From Persicaria tinctoria (lineage: Eukaryota > Streptophyta > Magnoliopsida > Caryophyllales > Polygonaceae): a stretch of 64,000 nucleotides of DNA. The stretch is taken from positions 32,479,115-32,543,114 of the forward strand of contig JBANSL010000012.1 in NCBI GenBank assembly GCA_037127255.1, in the 5' to 3' direction. The notes below the pieces were generated by a model. The model searched no databases, was not told the origin of the DNA, and saw only the letters and a list, made by a program, of their open reading frames with translations. The position numbers were made by a program, and so were the translations under genes. Positions 21,900 to 32,940 of the stretch are shown here, piece by piece; the first letter of the stretch is position 1; each line of letters opens with the position of its first letter.

Positions 21900-23275
21900 C
21901 TTCAGAAGAGGTTTAAAAAGCTCTATGGGATATATGTGATGACAAATTTCCAGGGCCAGATGGATTCACTTCCAAGTGTTTCAAAGACACATGGGATATT
22001 ACAGGAGATCAGTTCACCAAGGCAGTCCAGGAATTTTTTATTTCGGGAAAACTCCTTAAGCAGATCAACCACACGTGTATTGCTTTAATAGCCAAATCCT
22101 CAAATGCTAATAGATTAGGAGATTAGGCCTATCTCATGTTGCAATGTCACTTACAAAGTGATCACTAAGATCCTAACGTCTAGATTAAGGCTTGAACTAG
22201 TATCCCTGATCCCTCCTTCTCAGATAGGATTTATTGAAGGAAGATTAATGAGTGAAAAGATCATGCTACTTCAGGAGATTATTAGAAAATATACTAGAAA
22301 AAAAAAATTAGTCTCAGATGCATCTTAAACTTGGATCTCACTTGGATCTCAGGAAAGCCTATGACACAATATCATGGGAATTTATTGAACAAATGCTATA
22401 TGCTTTGAACTTCCCTCATAAATTTGTTTCTTGGATAATTGAATGCATATGCACAACCTTTTTTTTCGATCAATATAAATGGTAGCATGCGGGGTTTTTT
22501 CAAAGGAAAGAGAGGGTTAAGACATGGGGACCCCATTTCCCCTCTTATTTTTGTTCTATCCGTTGATTACCTTTCAAGAGTCTTAAAATGTAGGACAAGA
22601 CTACCATCGTTCAGATTTCACCCTAAATGCTCTTCGCTCCAGATTTCTCACCTAGCCTATGCAGACGACATAATTATGATGTCAAGAGGAAACACAAACT
22701 CCATGAAAATTCTATTAGATGCTCTTGATCATTTCACTGCAGTGTCAGGCCTAGAGGTAAGTGCAACTAAGTCTTCTTATTTCCTAGCAGGAGTAAAAGA
22801 TGAAGATAGAGCATATCTTGTAGGTACGACTGGTTTTGCCCAAGGTGCCTTTCCTTTTAGATATTTGGGAATTCCCATCTCTTCTAGCAGGTTGACAATA
22901 TCCCAATTCTCACCTTTCCTTGATAAAATGCTTACAAATATAAGTTATTGGAACTCCAAAACTCTCTCCTATGCAAGGAGAGTAGAACTCATCCGAGCAG
23001 TTTTGCAAGGAATTCAAGCTTTCTGGTTCTCCATTTTTCCATCTCCTTCGACTCTAATTGATAAGATTAATTGTTGTTGTGCAAAGTTTCTTTGGAAATC
23101 TCACAGGATCAGATGGAAGGATGTGTGTGTACCAAAATCTAAAGGAGGACTAGGCTTGAAAGATCTTAAGTCTTGGAATACAGCTTTCCTCTCTCGATTG
23201 CTAAGGGATATTTGGCAAAAAAAAAGACACCTTGTGGATCGGATGGATCCATCACCAATACCTTCAAGAATGTGA
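21900..23275 (+). pseudogene. LINE ORF2 reverse transcriptase, degenerate
   Basis: From about 21,900 translated fragments show the LINE reverse transcriptase order: G-P-D-G-F around 21,953, then P-S-Q-I-G-F-I-E-G-R around 22,213. An open stretch (22439-23275) contains L-R-H-G-D-P-I-S-P and the catalytic A-Y-A-D-D-I at about 22655-22672. A Y-L-G-I-P block and a G-L-G-L-K-D segment follow, typical of plant L1. Several stops and shifts lie between 21,800 and 22,438, so no full polymerase can be made. Confidence 0.85.
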
Positions 23276-23615
23276 CATCTGGAGTTGGGAAGCACATAAA
23301 GCAAATGACTCGCCTCTGATTAAAAAGGTTTTAGGTATCAAAAATCAGTTACTAACATTTGCAGGTTCAAGAGAGCAAGCTATCCTACTCCTAAGTTCTT
23401 GATGTCAGGGAGGAAAGTACAGAATAAATGTTGCATATGACCATTTCAGAAGAAAGATGCCTAAACCTCCATGGATCTCGGTGGTATGGGACTCTAATAT
23501 CATCCCTAAACTAAACATGCCTTCATCTTATGGCTAGCTGCAAGAAGGAGGCTGGCCACGAAAGACAAAATCAAAACAAGAGAAGTTGACCTTACTTGCA
23601 AACTCTGTAATCAAG

Positions 23616-24931
23616 TGACGGAGGTGAAACCTGTCGTTGATTCCGTCAAAGTACTCAAACCTATAACTAGTATAGTAATAAGCAAGAGGTCGATCCCACA
23701 GGGAAATTTATGACTCAAGTGTGATTCTAATGCCGATTAAGTAACAAGAGGGGGGTTTTTGTGTGAAAGTTTTAAAGCAAAATAACGAAAGCAGAATAAG
23801 TGAATTTGGTTTAGACAGATGAGAGAAACAATTCCACCTACAATTTTCCACTTTATTGGATTGAAGCGATCATTGTAACTTCTTCTCGTCCTATTATGTT
23901 TCCTATGAATGCCCTTGTCCCGACCTAAAATAGTTACTAGTCCAACCAGTCCTAGCAACCCTTATCAATCGAACAGTCCCTAAAGAAGGATTTAACCCAA
24001 TTGATAGCTTTAAGTCCAGAGATTAGCCAAGGTATTTGCAGTCCCTAAAAAAGGATTTAACAACACATCCAACTTCCTACTCATTCAATTAGTTCAACCA
24101 GCCCTAAAGGAATAAGTTTGCCACTTGGGTTAAGGTTCGCAACCAGGAATCTACAAAACCCTAGCGATTGAATTGATTCTACCAAGTTGATCAGTCAAGA
24201 TAGAACAAAACAATAAGCAATCAAACACAAAGAAGTTGAAGCATTCACAAATAGGAAACTAGGAACGAGAATTAGAGACTCACAATCAATCCGAATAAAG
24301 CTTCAAATTGCAGGCAGAATCGATGAGTTTAGTTCCTCATGGGAGACATGGCTCAAAATCTCTAAAGAGTCTAATGGAAGTCCCAATCGAATGAAAAGGT
24401 AATGAAAAATAACATAAAAGGCCTAATAAAAAGATCCCAAGTCGGCCTCCAAAAGAACATAGATAAAAACTAGGGTTTCCAAAACGGCGCAACGCGCTGT
24501 CCGTACGTGCGGCGGCCGCCGCAAGTGTTGCGGCGCCCGCCGCAAATGTTTCTTTCACTTCCCGCTGCAGCGGGTTCTGGCACGGCCGCGGCAGATCTGG
24601 CGTGCCCGCGTCTCCCATGGCGCGCCCGCGGCATGTCTTGCGCGCCCGCGTTACCTCTCGTCTTGCCGTGGCCTTCTAGCTCCCGTTGCGGCTTCTCCTC
24701 TTATCTTGCTTCTGCCGTCCTTGTTCCTTCTCGTGTATCTTGTGTTCCTTTTCGAGACATTGCATCTTCCAACTGTGTTCTGATTCAATCTGCGAGATAA
24801 ACACAAAATTGCGCAGAATCCGAACTCTTCTAAAATAAACACAAGATGCTATTTAACGACAAAGCAAGCACGAAATGCAACCTAACTAAACTAATTATAT
24901 CTATAATGCCTATCTAAAATATGCATTATCA
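23616..24931 (-). repeat. Solo LTR inserted in the LINE
   Basis: It starts TGACGGAGG, ends TGCATTATCA, is 1,316 bp long and is flanked by the 5-bp duplication TCAAG (23611-23615 and 24932-24936). There is no internal sequence or second LTR, so recombination between two LTRs has probably removed the rest. The ends match those of element A, also an Athila type, but the middle differs. I set the strand to minus by analogy with A. A GC-rich patch occupies 24485-24665. Confidence 0.9.
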
Positions 24932-24936
24932 TCAAG

Positions 24937-25348
24937 CTCCTGAAACTCATGAACATATTTTTTTTGCTTGTAATTTCTCTTCACAAGTTTGGTCACGGAT
25001 TAAATCATGGCTAGGCATTTGGAGGGAGATGAACACCTTACAAGGAGCACTAAAGTGGATGAAAAAGGAGGCAAAGGAAGGAGCTGGATATCAAAGGCAA
25101 AAAGAATAGGACTCGGAGCTACAGTTTACCACATTTGGAAAACAAGGAACGAGCAGATTTTTGAGAACATTACAAAGAGGCCGGATGAGATTGTGCACCT
25201 CGAAAAGCTTCATGTGTACAAAGCGCTGAGCTACACACACTCCCTTCTTTTCAACTCAGCCATCACCCTTCAAGAGGGTCTACTAAAGGAAGATTTCAAT
25301 GGCATAACCCAACAAGAGAATGGTGGCAATGCAGCCACAAGTTTTTGA
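24937..25348 (+). pseudogene. LINE ORF2 C-terminal region
   Basis: This resumes the LINE after the solo LTR. It shows H-E-H-I-F-F-A-C followed by V-W-S-R-I, the cysteine/histidine-rich zf-RVT pattern seen at the end of plant LINE ORF2. A frame change near 25,050 leads to a helix-rich tail (Y-H-I-W-K-T-R-N-E) up to 25,348. Together with 23,220-23,610 it forms the end of ORF2. Confidence 0.75.
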
Positions 25349-25791
25349 AGGATACCTGTGTTTTAGATGCAATGCAGCATCATCAAAGACTCGTGATTTA
25401 CATGTCTAGGCAACCTTTTGTATCTTGTTGCCTAATATAAAAGGAGTGTAAGACTGTTTTTTGTTTTAGGGCTATTGGACTATATCAAGGCATGTACAAC
25501 ATGCAAATGGGGTGCTCAGTGTAGTGTGATATAGCCTCCTTGATGGCATAGCCGAAGGGGAGGGTATATTATGCTACACTCGAGGTGTGTGTCCGACTTC
25601 TGATGGTCGTGGCTTGAAGAGATAGGAACCACACAAGGACTTAGTCCTAAACACCCCTACTGTCACTTTAGGATGTGAGTCTTACTCACTATAAGACTAA
25701 CTTAGGAATCTACTAGTTAGGCCTATGGTCCAAACTCAGATTGTAAATATTTTCTTCCCGTTTTAATGTATTTACCTTTAAAGTAAAAAAA
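25349..25791 (+). other. LINE 3' untranslated region
   Basis: Non-coding tail of the LINE, ending in a short A-rich run just before the right copy of the 17-bp target duplication. Confidence 0.65.
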
Positions 25792-25808
25792 ATCAATTAT
25801 GGACAATT

Positions 25809-26547
25809 ACTTAATTTGTTTAAAAAGTAGATATTTACTTAATTATGTTCATTTTTTTTGAAAAATCACTAAATTAAGCCTATAATTTATAGGTTTGAAG
25901 TATATATCAATGTGAAAAAAAAAAACAAAGTGTACAACATCTTCCAATGGACCCATGCATGGAACTAGGGGCAGGCTAAGGTCCGCTCTAGTCTGCTCCA
26001 TTTTTAAAAAAAAATTAAAAAATATGTATTTATTTATTAAAATAAGTGTTTTGTTAATGAAAATTATAAATATATGAAAATTTTAGTCTATCCAGCCTAT
26101 CTAAATTTTATTTTCTAGTTCAGTACCTGAATAAACCCAAGATTTTGTTAGAACCTAGCTAGGCAAAATGAATTTCTTCTTCAATTAACTTTCCTCCAAT
26201 GAAGACTTTTTTTTAATCAAAATATTATGCTAAGATACGCTTAGTGTCTCTGTTAGAGATGCTATAAAATATAACCGAAATGAGCCTTTATTTAAAGGAA
26301 TCAATTCCTTGTTTCAAATATAGAAATGAACCAAAGTTAGTTGTGTTACTTGATGTGCAAAATGGTAAGCACCAAAGCTACTTCAGAGGTCGGAGGGGCA
26401 ACCAATTAGTCCCAACTTAATAATTCCTCCGTTCACTAAAACTTTTTCGTTTGATTTTTTACATGTTTTTCTAGGACCTAAAACCTTTTCGTTTTACTTT
26501 ATAACGCGTTTTTTAGGAATTACGGAGTAAAAACTAAGAATTATATA
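25809..26547. other. AT-rich intergenic sequence
   Basis: I see no gene or clear element. The sequence is AT-rich with homopolymer runs. A short stretch near 26,440-26,510 repeats CTTTTTCGTTTGA-like and CCTTTTCGTTTTA-like sequence. Confidence 0.6.
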
Positions 26548-27122
26548 AAATATTAATTTTGGTTTTTTTTTTTTGATTAGGAAATGATTCGAGAGTCAGG
26601 CAGCATACCTGACAACTCGAGAGGCCGACGAAGTCGGCAGACGGTGAAACCGTCTATACATATATAACAAGGTGCAACAACTACAAAGAGGGAGGCATAA
26701 TCCCGGACGAGCAAGCGAGCCAAACCCGTACACGCTGGAGACAACGTAGACTAATATCCGATGCCAAGCATCCCCAAGCGGCGACATCGTTGGCCAGCGG
26801 TAAATCAGGAGCCAGTCCTGTGGGCAGTGAAGACGAACCTCCAAGGAAATAGCCTATCGCGGAGTCGCCTCGATACACACCACCACGACCCCAGCCAATC
26901 CCGACACCGGTTGCCAGAGCTCCAGCACGGAAGAGGAACGCCAAGCAACGAGGATGTCAACCAAGAACCAACCTTGAAGCCCTGCACCTTTATTCCCTTT
27001 CATACGAAAGAGAATTTATTCAACCCTAACGGGATTTTCAAGCCCTTTCGGGATTTAGGCCCTTTCGAGAAGGTTTCGACCCTTTCGGGATTTTTATTTT
27101 ATTTTATTTAATTTTATTTATT

Positions 27123-27302
27123 TATCCCGAAGCCTTGGGCCCGAAAGACCCGAAGCTTGGGCCCGGAGGAACCAAACTTGGGCCCAAAGGACCCGAAGCT
27201 TGGGCCCCGAGGACCCGAAGCTTGGGCCCCAAGGACCCGAAGCTTGGGCCCCAAGGACCCGAAGCTTGGGCCCCAAGGACCCGAAACTTGGGCCCCAAGG
27301 AC
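27123..27302. repeat. 22-bp tandem repeat, about eight copies
   Basis: A unit with core GAAGCTTGGGCCCC recurs every 22 bases; the last four to five copies are nearly identical and the first ones diverged. Because 22 is not a multiple of three, all three frames read a similar G-P-K-D-P-K-L-like pattern, giving several overlapping collagen-like frames that are probably not real proteins. Confidence 0.85.
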
Positions 27303-27559
27303 CAAGGAGGAGCAGGGGGATCTTGTCATGGCCGGAGGAGGGGCGGCCGCGTCGACACCGGAGAGGACAGCCGGACCAACGCCGACATCCCAACACCGGT
27401 CGACACACACCACGGCCCAACCACCGGAGGTCAAAGATGAGACGACGCCGGGCGAGAAAAGCCAGCGGCGGCCTCGATTCGCCGAGGGGAAAAACACCCC
27501 AGCCGGCCGAGACGGAGGAGGGTGGCCCGAAACGCTCGAGGATCTAGCCGATTGGGTTA

Positions 27560-27740
27560 AGAAGGGGAGGTGGCGCGGTTAACGGTGGTGGCGTTGGGTA
27601 GGCGGGGTGGAGGGATTAAGGGATTTTAGGGTTTTTTTAGGTCGAGGGTGATGGGTGGTGCGGTGGTGCTGTGGTGGGGTGGCGGCGGTGGTGGCGCGGT
27701 GGTGCGATGGTGAGGTGGCAGTGGTGCGATGGGTTTGGCG
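27560..27740 (+). repeat. GTGG-rich simple-sequence region
   Basis: Irregular GGTGGTG, GCGGTGG and GGTGCGATGG units without a fixed period, inside the retroposon. On the element strand this is CCACC-rich and would lie near its 5' end. Confidence 0.6.
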
Positions 27741-27899
27741 ATGGGGGTTGGGGCCGGATTCTTGAGAGAGGGCCGAGCCCTCTCTCTAGGATTTGGTGGT
27801 TCTATCTAGTATTGTTTTTGTAGGAAAGTTTCCTTGTAAGTAAATTTAAATATTAATTTTGGTGAAGGGAGGGAGTAACATTTAATTAAAAACAAAATA

Positions 27900-28180
27900 A
27901 TACAAAAAAGAAATTACATAGAGAGAGAGCTAAATCAGGAGAGAGAAAGGAGAGAGGAAGAAGAAGAAGAGAGTGAGAAAGCGAGCATTTAGACAGCAGC
28001 GATTGAGGGTTGCAAAAATTCTGAATTCGTCGATCGAATTAGCCCCGACAACGTCAGCTTACGCACTTCTGAAGCTTAAATGCATTCATAGAAGCTTCTT
28101 CCTCGCGTGGAAGGGGACTTGTAAATTCCAACTTCCTCCAGTTTTGATCTTCTTCATCCCCTGGATTCTGCTGTCGAAAA
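27900..28180 (+). promoter_or_regulatory. Probable promoter-proximal and 5' untranslated sequence of the ADA1-like gene
   Basis: A GA-rich stretch (27918-27985) precedes sequence that reads as a 5' untranslated exon ending near 28181. I see no clear TATA box, so the transcription start cannot be placed. The target duplication of the upstream retroposon ends at 27863, so that insertion lies very close to the gene. Confidence 0.45.
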
Positions 28181-28181
28181 G

Positions 28182-28641
28182 GTCAGTAATCACTCTTATT
28201 CTCTTCGCCGCTTCTGAATTTGCTTTTTTCCATTTTTTTTAGTAAGCTCAGACCTTGTCGAACATAAGAAAATCGAGAAACACAATCCGTTGCACTTGTC
28301 CTTTCGATCCCGCAATGCACCTGCTACATTCAGCAATGCCCCAATTACCCCAATTTTGAAGATAAATGAGGGATTTTTGATGGCGTGCACTTATGTGCTG
28401 TTCAATTTTTACCGTTTGAAGCTCACGAAGCATAAGTCTTCTAGTTGCCTGCTTTGGTAACTGGAATTTCTGTGTTATAATTTCATTTAAGATTTGGTTT
28501 AAAGGAGTGGACTTTTAGGGTTTGGGTTGTGTAGCGCCCTAGATCTTCTACTCATATTGTGCAATTTTTTATCCTGTTTCGAATTTAGGGTTTCGGCTTT
28601 TGTATTTGAGTTACATGTTTTTATTGCGTTTGTTTGACCAG
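28182..28641 (+). other. Probable intron in the 5' untranslated region
   Basis: AAAAG followed by GTCAGT at 28182 makes a good donor. TTTGACCAG ending at 28641 makes a good acceptor, preceded by a T-rich tract. The next exon begins GATCTTGTG and leads to the start codon about 100 bases later. This is inferred from splice-like sequence only; a transcript would settle it. Confidence 0.5.
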
Positions 28642-28747
28642 GATCTTGTGTCGCTGCTGATGGTATGTTCTGTTAGAAAATCGTGAAGATTGCAAGGAGT
28701 CTGGTTGTTTTTGCTATTGGATTGTGGTGCAAGTTCTGTTTGTGATA

Positions 28748-29998
28748 ATGCTACCTGAAAAGAGCTTTAGAGTCAATGTTGTGGACTTGAAAGCTCAGAT
28801 GCTGAAGAAGATTGGGCCGGAGAGGTTTAAACGTTACTTCTATTGTTTGGATAGGTTCATAAATGAGAAGATGAGTAAGGTTGAGTTTGATAGGTCGTGT
28901 TTACGAGTATTGGGTAAAGAGAATTTACCTGTGCATAATCAGATGATAAAGGCCATACTGAAGAATGCTTGTAATGGAAAAGCCCCTCCGCAAGTCAATC
29001 AAGTGGGCCCCGGAAATGCTGCTATATTAGCAGGAAAGAGCTCAACAACTATGGAAAATGGGCATGTTCATAGCGGGTTTGGGGTTCACAATCCGACTTC
29101 AAGTGCAATGGTTTGGACAAATGGGACTGTTTTGCCAATGTCCCCGAGAAAGGTCAAGCCAGGTGTCCGTGACAGAAAGTTGAGGGACAGAGCCAGTCCT
29201 CTTGGGCCAAATGGAAAGATAGATTCTACTTCACATCAATCAACTGCTACAGAAGATAGTGGAGCAAGGGCTGTAAATGACGGGGAGAGAATGCCATGTG
29301 ATTATCGCAGGCCTATTCAGCACTTGCAAGGGCTTGCAGAGCAACCTGAAATTGCTGAGAAACCGAGGTTGACGAATTCTTATGACGTTACTGGTTCTAT
29401 ATTTAGCCAGGATAAGAATAATTTAACAGCTATGGACGGTGGGGAAGAGGTAGAGCAGTCTGGCGACTTGAATTGCTCCAAAAGCCCTCTGCTTGCTCCT
29501 TTAGGTATACCTTTTTGTTCTGCTAGTGTAGGTGGGGCCCGTAAATCATTACCATTGATCAGAAGTGGTAACTTTGTCAGCTCATTTGATAGTGGAGTGT
29601 TGTCTGATTCAGAGATGCTCAGGCAACGTATGGAGCAGATTGCAGTGGCATGCGGCCTTGCTGGTGGTGTGACCATGGAGTGCGCTAATTCATTGAATAA
29701 TATGTTAGACGTGCATTTGAGGCGTTTGATCAAGTCTTGTGTCCAGTTGGTTGGGGAGGGCCCTACTAGTGGGCCACTAAGGAATCAGGGCCAGTTGCGT
29801 GGCAAGCTTATGAATGGTCCTTGGCCAAGCAACCATTTACACATGCAAAGTGTTCCTGGGATTATGGAGGAACAGAGAACTAGAAATTCAATATCATTGC
29901 ACGACTTTAAACTTGCGATGGATCTAAAACCTCAGCAACTTGGGGAAGACTGGCCATTGATGATGGAGAAAATCTCTATGCAGATATTCGAGGAGTGA
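28748..29998 (+). CDS. ADA1: ADA1/TADA1-like subunit of the SAGA transcription coactivator, 416 aa
   Basis: This is the one intact host gene. I recognise the plant ADA1 (Hfi1/SAGA-Tad1) pattern. Residues about 8-70 hold L-K-A-Q-M-L-K-K-I-G, then R-Y-F-Y-C-L-D-R-F, and a segment ending in G-K-E-N-L-P-V-H-N-Q. A low-complexity middle part contains S-P-R-K-V-K-P. A second conserved part, about residues 287-340, holds M-E-Q-I-A-V-A-C-G-L and H-L-R-R-L-I-K-S-C-V. In yeast and animals ADA1 holds the SAGA core together by pairing with a histone-fold partner; a nuclear role here follows from family knowledge. The open frame extends upstream, but the first ATG is at 28748, matching the family N-terminus. 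The coding exon is uninterrupted. AATAAA lies at 30005, only seven bases past the stop, so the real polyadenylation site is probably further on. Confidence 0.85.
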   Translation: MLPEKSFRVNVVDLKAQMLKKIGPERFKRYFYCLDRFINEKMSKVEFDRSCLRVLGKENLPVHNQMIKAILKNACNGKAPPQVNQVGPGNAAILAGKSSTTMENGHVHSGFGVHNPTSSAMVWTNGTVLPMSPRKVKPGVRDRKLRDRASPLGPNGKIDSTSHQSTATEDSGARAVNDGERMPCDYRRPIQHLQGLAEQPEIAEKPRLTNSYDVTGSIFSQDKNNLTAMDGGEEVEQSGDLNCSKSPLLAPLGIPFCSASVGGARKSLPLIRSGNFVSSFDSGVLSDSEMLRQRMEQIAVACGLAGGVTMECANSLNNMLDVHLRRLIKSCVQLVGEGPTSGPLRNQGQLRGKLMNGPWPSNHLHMQSVPGIMEEQRTRNSISLHDFKLAMDLKPQQLGEDWPLMMEKISMQIFEE

Positions 29999-31200
29999 AG
30001 CTCTAATAAAAGATTGGGCTTTACTTGGAAGATCACTCTTTCGTCATTTTGGACGGATAACCATGCTGCCTCAAAAATGCCACAATGCTATAACTTCTCA
30101 CTTTACCTTCAATGGGGACGAGCCAGATGGATGTGATGGGATTTGTAAAAGTCCAGCAACGCCACTCTTTCGACATTCTGGTCCTGAGGCATAATACTGC
30201 TGTATTTCCCTGTTGCTGCAGTTGTATTTGACTGGGGAGTGATTTAGCAGCAATCTGCGACAGGATACTTATAAAATGGAGTGCACATCGCTGGTTGCTC
30301 TGTTGTACGTTTAGCATTCTTATCTCCCCAGCACAGATTTGTGTAATTTAATCCCAAGAGGAAAAGTTTTGCAGGGATATCTTATGTAGCGTGGTAAAAG
30401 GTAAATTCATATAATGTTAAGAGCTTCAGTATTGCTCTATACATGTTTTATATTAACTAGTTCTCAATATGAATAACATTTTGACTTCTAGAGAAGTTAT
30501 TTTGCTCTTTTCTGTGATTATGAAATTACTGCATTCAAAGACCTACAAAGTACAAACTTTCAAAATTTTACTACTGAAGATATCACATTGTACTTATCTT
30601 CTAGTACAAAAGACTTTTGATGGTCTTCAGATACATATTGCAGTTGACATCATGTCTAAACCTTCATTCAAATATTGGGTCGATAGCTTTATTGCAAGTA
30701 CCATTGGCATACCCAGGCATAAAGCAATTTCTGAACTTTTACAATCTAAATATAATGCCCATAATTAGGTTTCAGTTTTTGTAGTATTACATTTATTCGA
30801 TAAATGGGTAGTTTCCTAATCTGATCATTAATCATTATGTTGAATTACTAATTCGATGATCCTGTATTGTTGCATTCTTGTCCATAAGAGGAGATGAGTG
30901 TGGAGCCTGTTGGCTGATCTATGACGTTGATGCACTCTTCTTAAGTCATTCCCAAACAATGTGATCTGTTTTGACTTTTGAGTTTCATACTTTCATGTGT
31001 AAAAAGGCCATGAAATGAAGGGAGGAGGGCCGTTGCGTACTCCTGTAATTCTTATTCATGCTTTTGATTCATTTTGTAAATGAGCATTGCTACAAAATCA
31101 AGGAAAATTTAGAAAATGCCTTTTATAGATCAAAACTCAAAATAATTCTCGAATGTAGCTAAGAATTTATCAATCTCCAGATCATTTTTCTTTTGTATAG
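29999..31200 (+). other. 3' flank of the ADA1-like gene and intergenic sequence
   Basis: The first few hundred bases are probably 3' untranslated sequence. No further gene or mobile-element signature is evident to me, and the small open frames show no recognisable domain. Confidence 0.5.
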
Positions 31201-31203
31201 AGG

Positions 31204-31430
31204 AGTATTAATCTAATTAAAATGTAAGATTAATTCAATACAAAAGTATTAATCTAATTAAAATGTAGGATTAATTCAATAATCAATACTATCCTCTCTA
31301 AATTTGTCTTTATCAATCTCAGGGTAAGTGTTAATCTAATCAAAATGTAAGATTAATTCAATACTAAAGTATTAATCTAATTAAACTGTAGGATTAATTC
31401 AATAATCAATACTATACTGTCCTCCAACAA
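31204..31430. repeat. 41-bp repeat units in two pairs, 123 bp apart
   Basis: Four copies of a unit beginning GTATTAATCTAATTAAAATG start at about 31205, 31246, 31328 and 31369. They lie 41 bp apart within pairs, and the pairs are 123 bp (three units) apart. Each pair is followed by AATAATCAATACTAT. This looks like a duplication of an already duplicated unit. Confidence 0.8.
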
Positions 31431-32264
31431 AAATTTATTTTCCCTCTCTCTCTTCAATCTTTTCATCTTTTGCACAATAACTTGCTTTTAGATTGAAAAG
31501 AAAAGCTGATAGAGTAACATGTATGTGTAATGAAATGTTCTTTTCTCCTTGTGTGATCTAAAATTATTCCAGCTTGCATGAAAAGTTCATGAATATGCTA
31601 TGCTTTTTTACTTGCCCTGGCCATTTTTTGAGAAGTTTGTTGGTTGAATTGTGTTTCTGCAAGTAGCATTAGTTGGATAGTTGAACTAAATTGATCTGAA
31701 AGGTTCTAATCCCTAAACTCGTAGACTGCTCTCTTTTTCCCCAAGATGATCAATCTGTTCACTGTATATGAGGGCTGGGGGATTGTTTTATTTGAAAGAA
31801 ACACTTGTATGTCTGATGTTCTTCACTAATAAAAAAAAGACAGTTATAGCACGGACCTTCTTTTATTTTCCTTTGATGTTCATATTTCATCTTCAAGGAA
31901 TTATTCGTCTCATCTTGTTTGCACCAATTTAGGGTTTTCCATTCCTTTTTTTTTAATATATTTTAATATGGGTTTCCCTCGTTGATTATGGTATTTGAAA
32001 AAGGAACACTTGCAGTGTTTTTTTTTAAATATCATAGAATGTGCTGGGATGTGCTGCACTTGAACCTACAGTGAAGAGTTGGCACGAGATAGAACCGAGT
32101 GGAGGAGGCATATCCTTCTTCCTTCAGCGTTCCTTCGGTTTTTGCTAGCCTTAATTCCTCGCTCCCCCTTTCTCTTTGCATTATTCAGGGTTTTTGTGTT
32201 ATTGTGGTTGCCTTTCTCCATTTGGTTGTTTATGTCTACCTTATTTATTTTTATAACGTTCTTG
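31431..32264. other. Intergenic sequence, nothing recognised
   Basis: AT-rich with homopolymer T runs. Short open frames near 32,080-32,330 overlap the SINE remnant and have no domain I recognise. Confidence 0.5.
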
Positions 32265-32373
32265 GGTCAACGGAAACACCCTCTCAACTTGTTTGGGGAA
32301 AGGGTGCGTACTACTATACCCCTAGACCCTGCTAGGAGCGGGATATCATGTGATCATTGCTGTTGTTGTTGTG
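32265..32373 (+). mobile_element. 3' part of an Au/TS-like plant SINE
   Basis: The order GGTCAACGGAAACACCCTCTC, AGGGTGCGTAC, CCCTAGACCCTG and a C-T-G-T-T-G-T-T-G-T-T-G tail resembles the body and TTG-type end of SINEs common in eudicots (recalled, not searched). The tRNA-like head with Pol III boxes is not visible upstream, so this is a 5'-truncated copy. Confidence 0.6.
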
Positions 32374-32940
32374 AGCAAGGAGCTATTGATCTTATCTTTC
32401 ATTTGCAACACTTTAGAAATTTTCATGTAGAAACTTTCCATCCTTGATAGAAGTTGTCTATTTCCGCGCATGTTTTTGCTTCTTATTAGACGAACAGTTT
32501 AAAACTTTAGCCATGTATTGTCAATTTGTCAGCAATGGCCTTTGAACTCTTTGCAACTAACTGTATTAGAACTTCAAGGAATTTGTCAAGTGGTAATTAT
32601 TTAGCAAGGGAATAAGTTTTTTTGTTCTTTGGTTAACTTCATTATTTGCTTTGCCTTTGCTCTGGAAATCATGTAGTCATCTTGAAAAACTAGATGTATG
32701 TGAAGTTCTTTGTTCATGTTCCTATTCTTGCAGTTGCATCAACTTATATTTAGCTTATAAAATGGTTTTGACTGGGAGAAAACAGCTTGCTGGAGTGAGC
32801 TTAATGGATTGTATGGTTGTGTCCATGGGTAAAATTTTGTGGAGAATTGCTTTTCACTAGATTTTGACTATTGTCTTTTTTGCACAAATTGTCTTATTTT
32901 TGGAATCCAATACCAAATTGTCTTTTTTGCACAAATTATG
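32374..32940. other. Intergenic sequence, nothing recognised
   Basis: AT-rich intergenic DNA without a gene or clear element. TTGTCTTTTTTGCACAAATT-like sequence is repeated around 32,870-32,940. Confidence 0.5.

Larger units (their letters stand above)
20841..25791 (+). mobile_element. 5'-truncated L1-type LINE with 17-bp target-site duplication, interrupted by a solo LTR
   Basis: The direct repeat ATCAATTATGGACAATT lies at 20824-20840 and 25792-25808, and a short A run precedes the right copy, as expected for target-primed insertion. Inside is a degenerate ORF2 in the usual order: endonuclease part, reverse transcriptase, and a cysteine/histidine-rich C-terminal region. The element starts within the endonuclease, so it is 5'-truncated. 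A solo LTR (23616-24931) splits it in the C-terminal region. Without that, the LINE is about 3.6 kb. Confidence 0.85.
26548..27863 (-). mobile_element. Poly(A) retroposon, minus orientation, with 16-bp target-site duplication
   Basis: The direct repeat AAATATTAATTTTGGT is at 26548-26563 and 27848-27863. Directly inside the left copy is a T run on the plus strand, i.e. a poly(A) tail for a minus-strand insert of about 1.28 kb. These are marks of LINE-mediated retroposition. The insert is GC-rich, carries a 22-bp tandem repeat and GTGG-rich sequence, and has no recognisable enzyme. It may be an internally deleted LINE, a long SINE-like element or a retrocopied transcript; I cannot tell which. 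Confidence 0.75.

Noticed and set aside
27118..27582. Collagen-like proteins with G-P-K-D-P repeats on both strands
   Set aside because: They are frame readings of the 22-bp tandem repeat. Similar peptides appear in several frames, and there is no supporting start, splice or domain context.
28724..28747. Longer N-terminus of the ADA1-like protein starting upstream of 28748
   Set aside because: The upstream extension has no ATG (it would begin at GTG). The family-like sequence begins right after the ATG at 28748.
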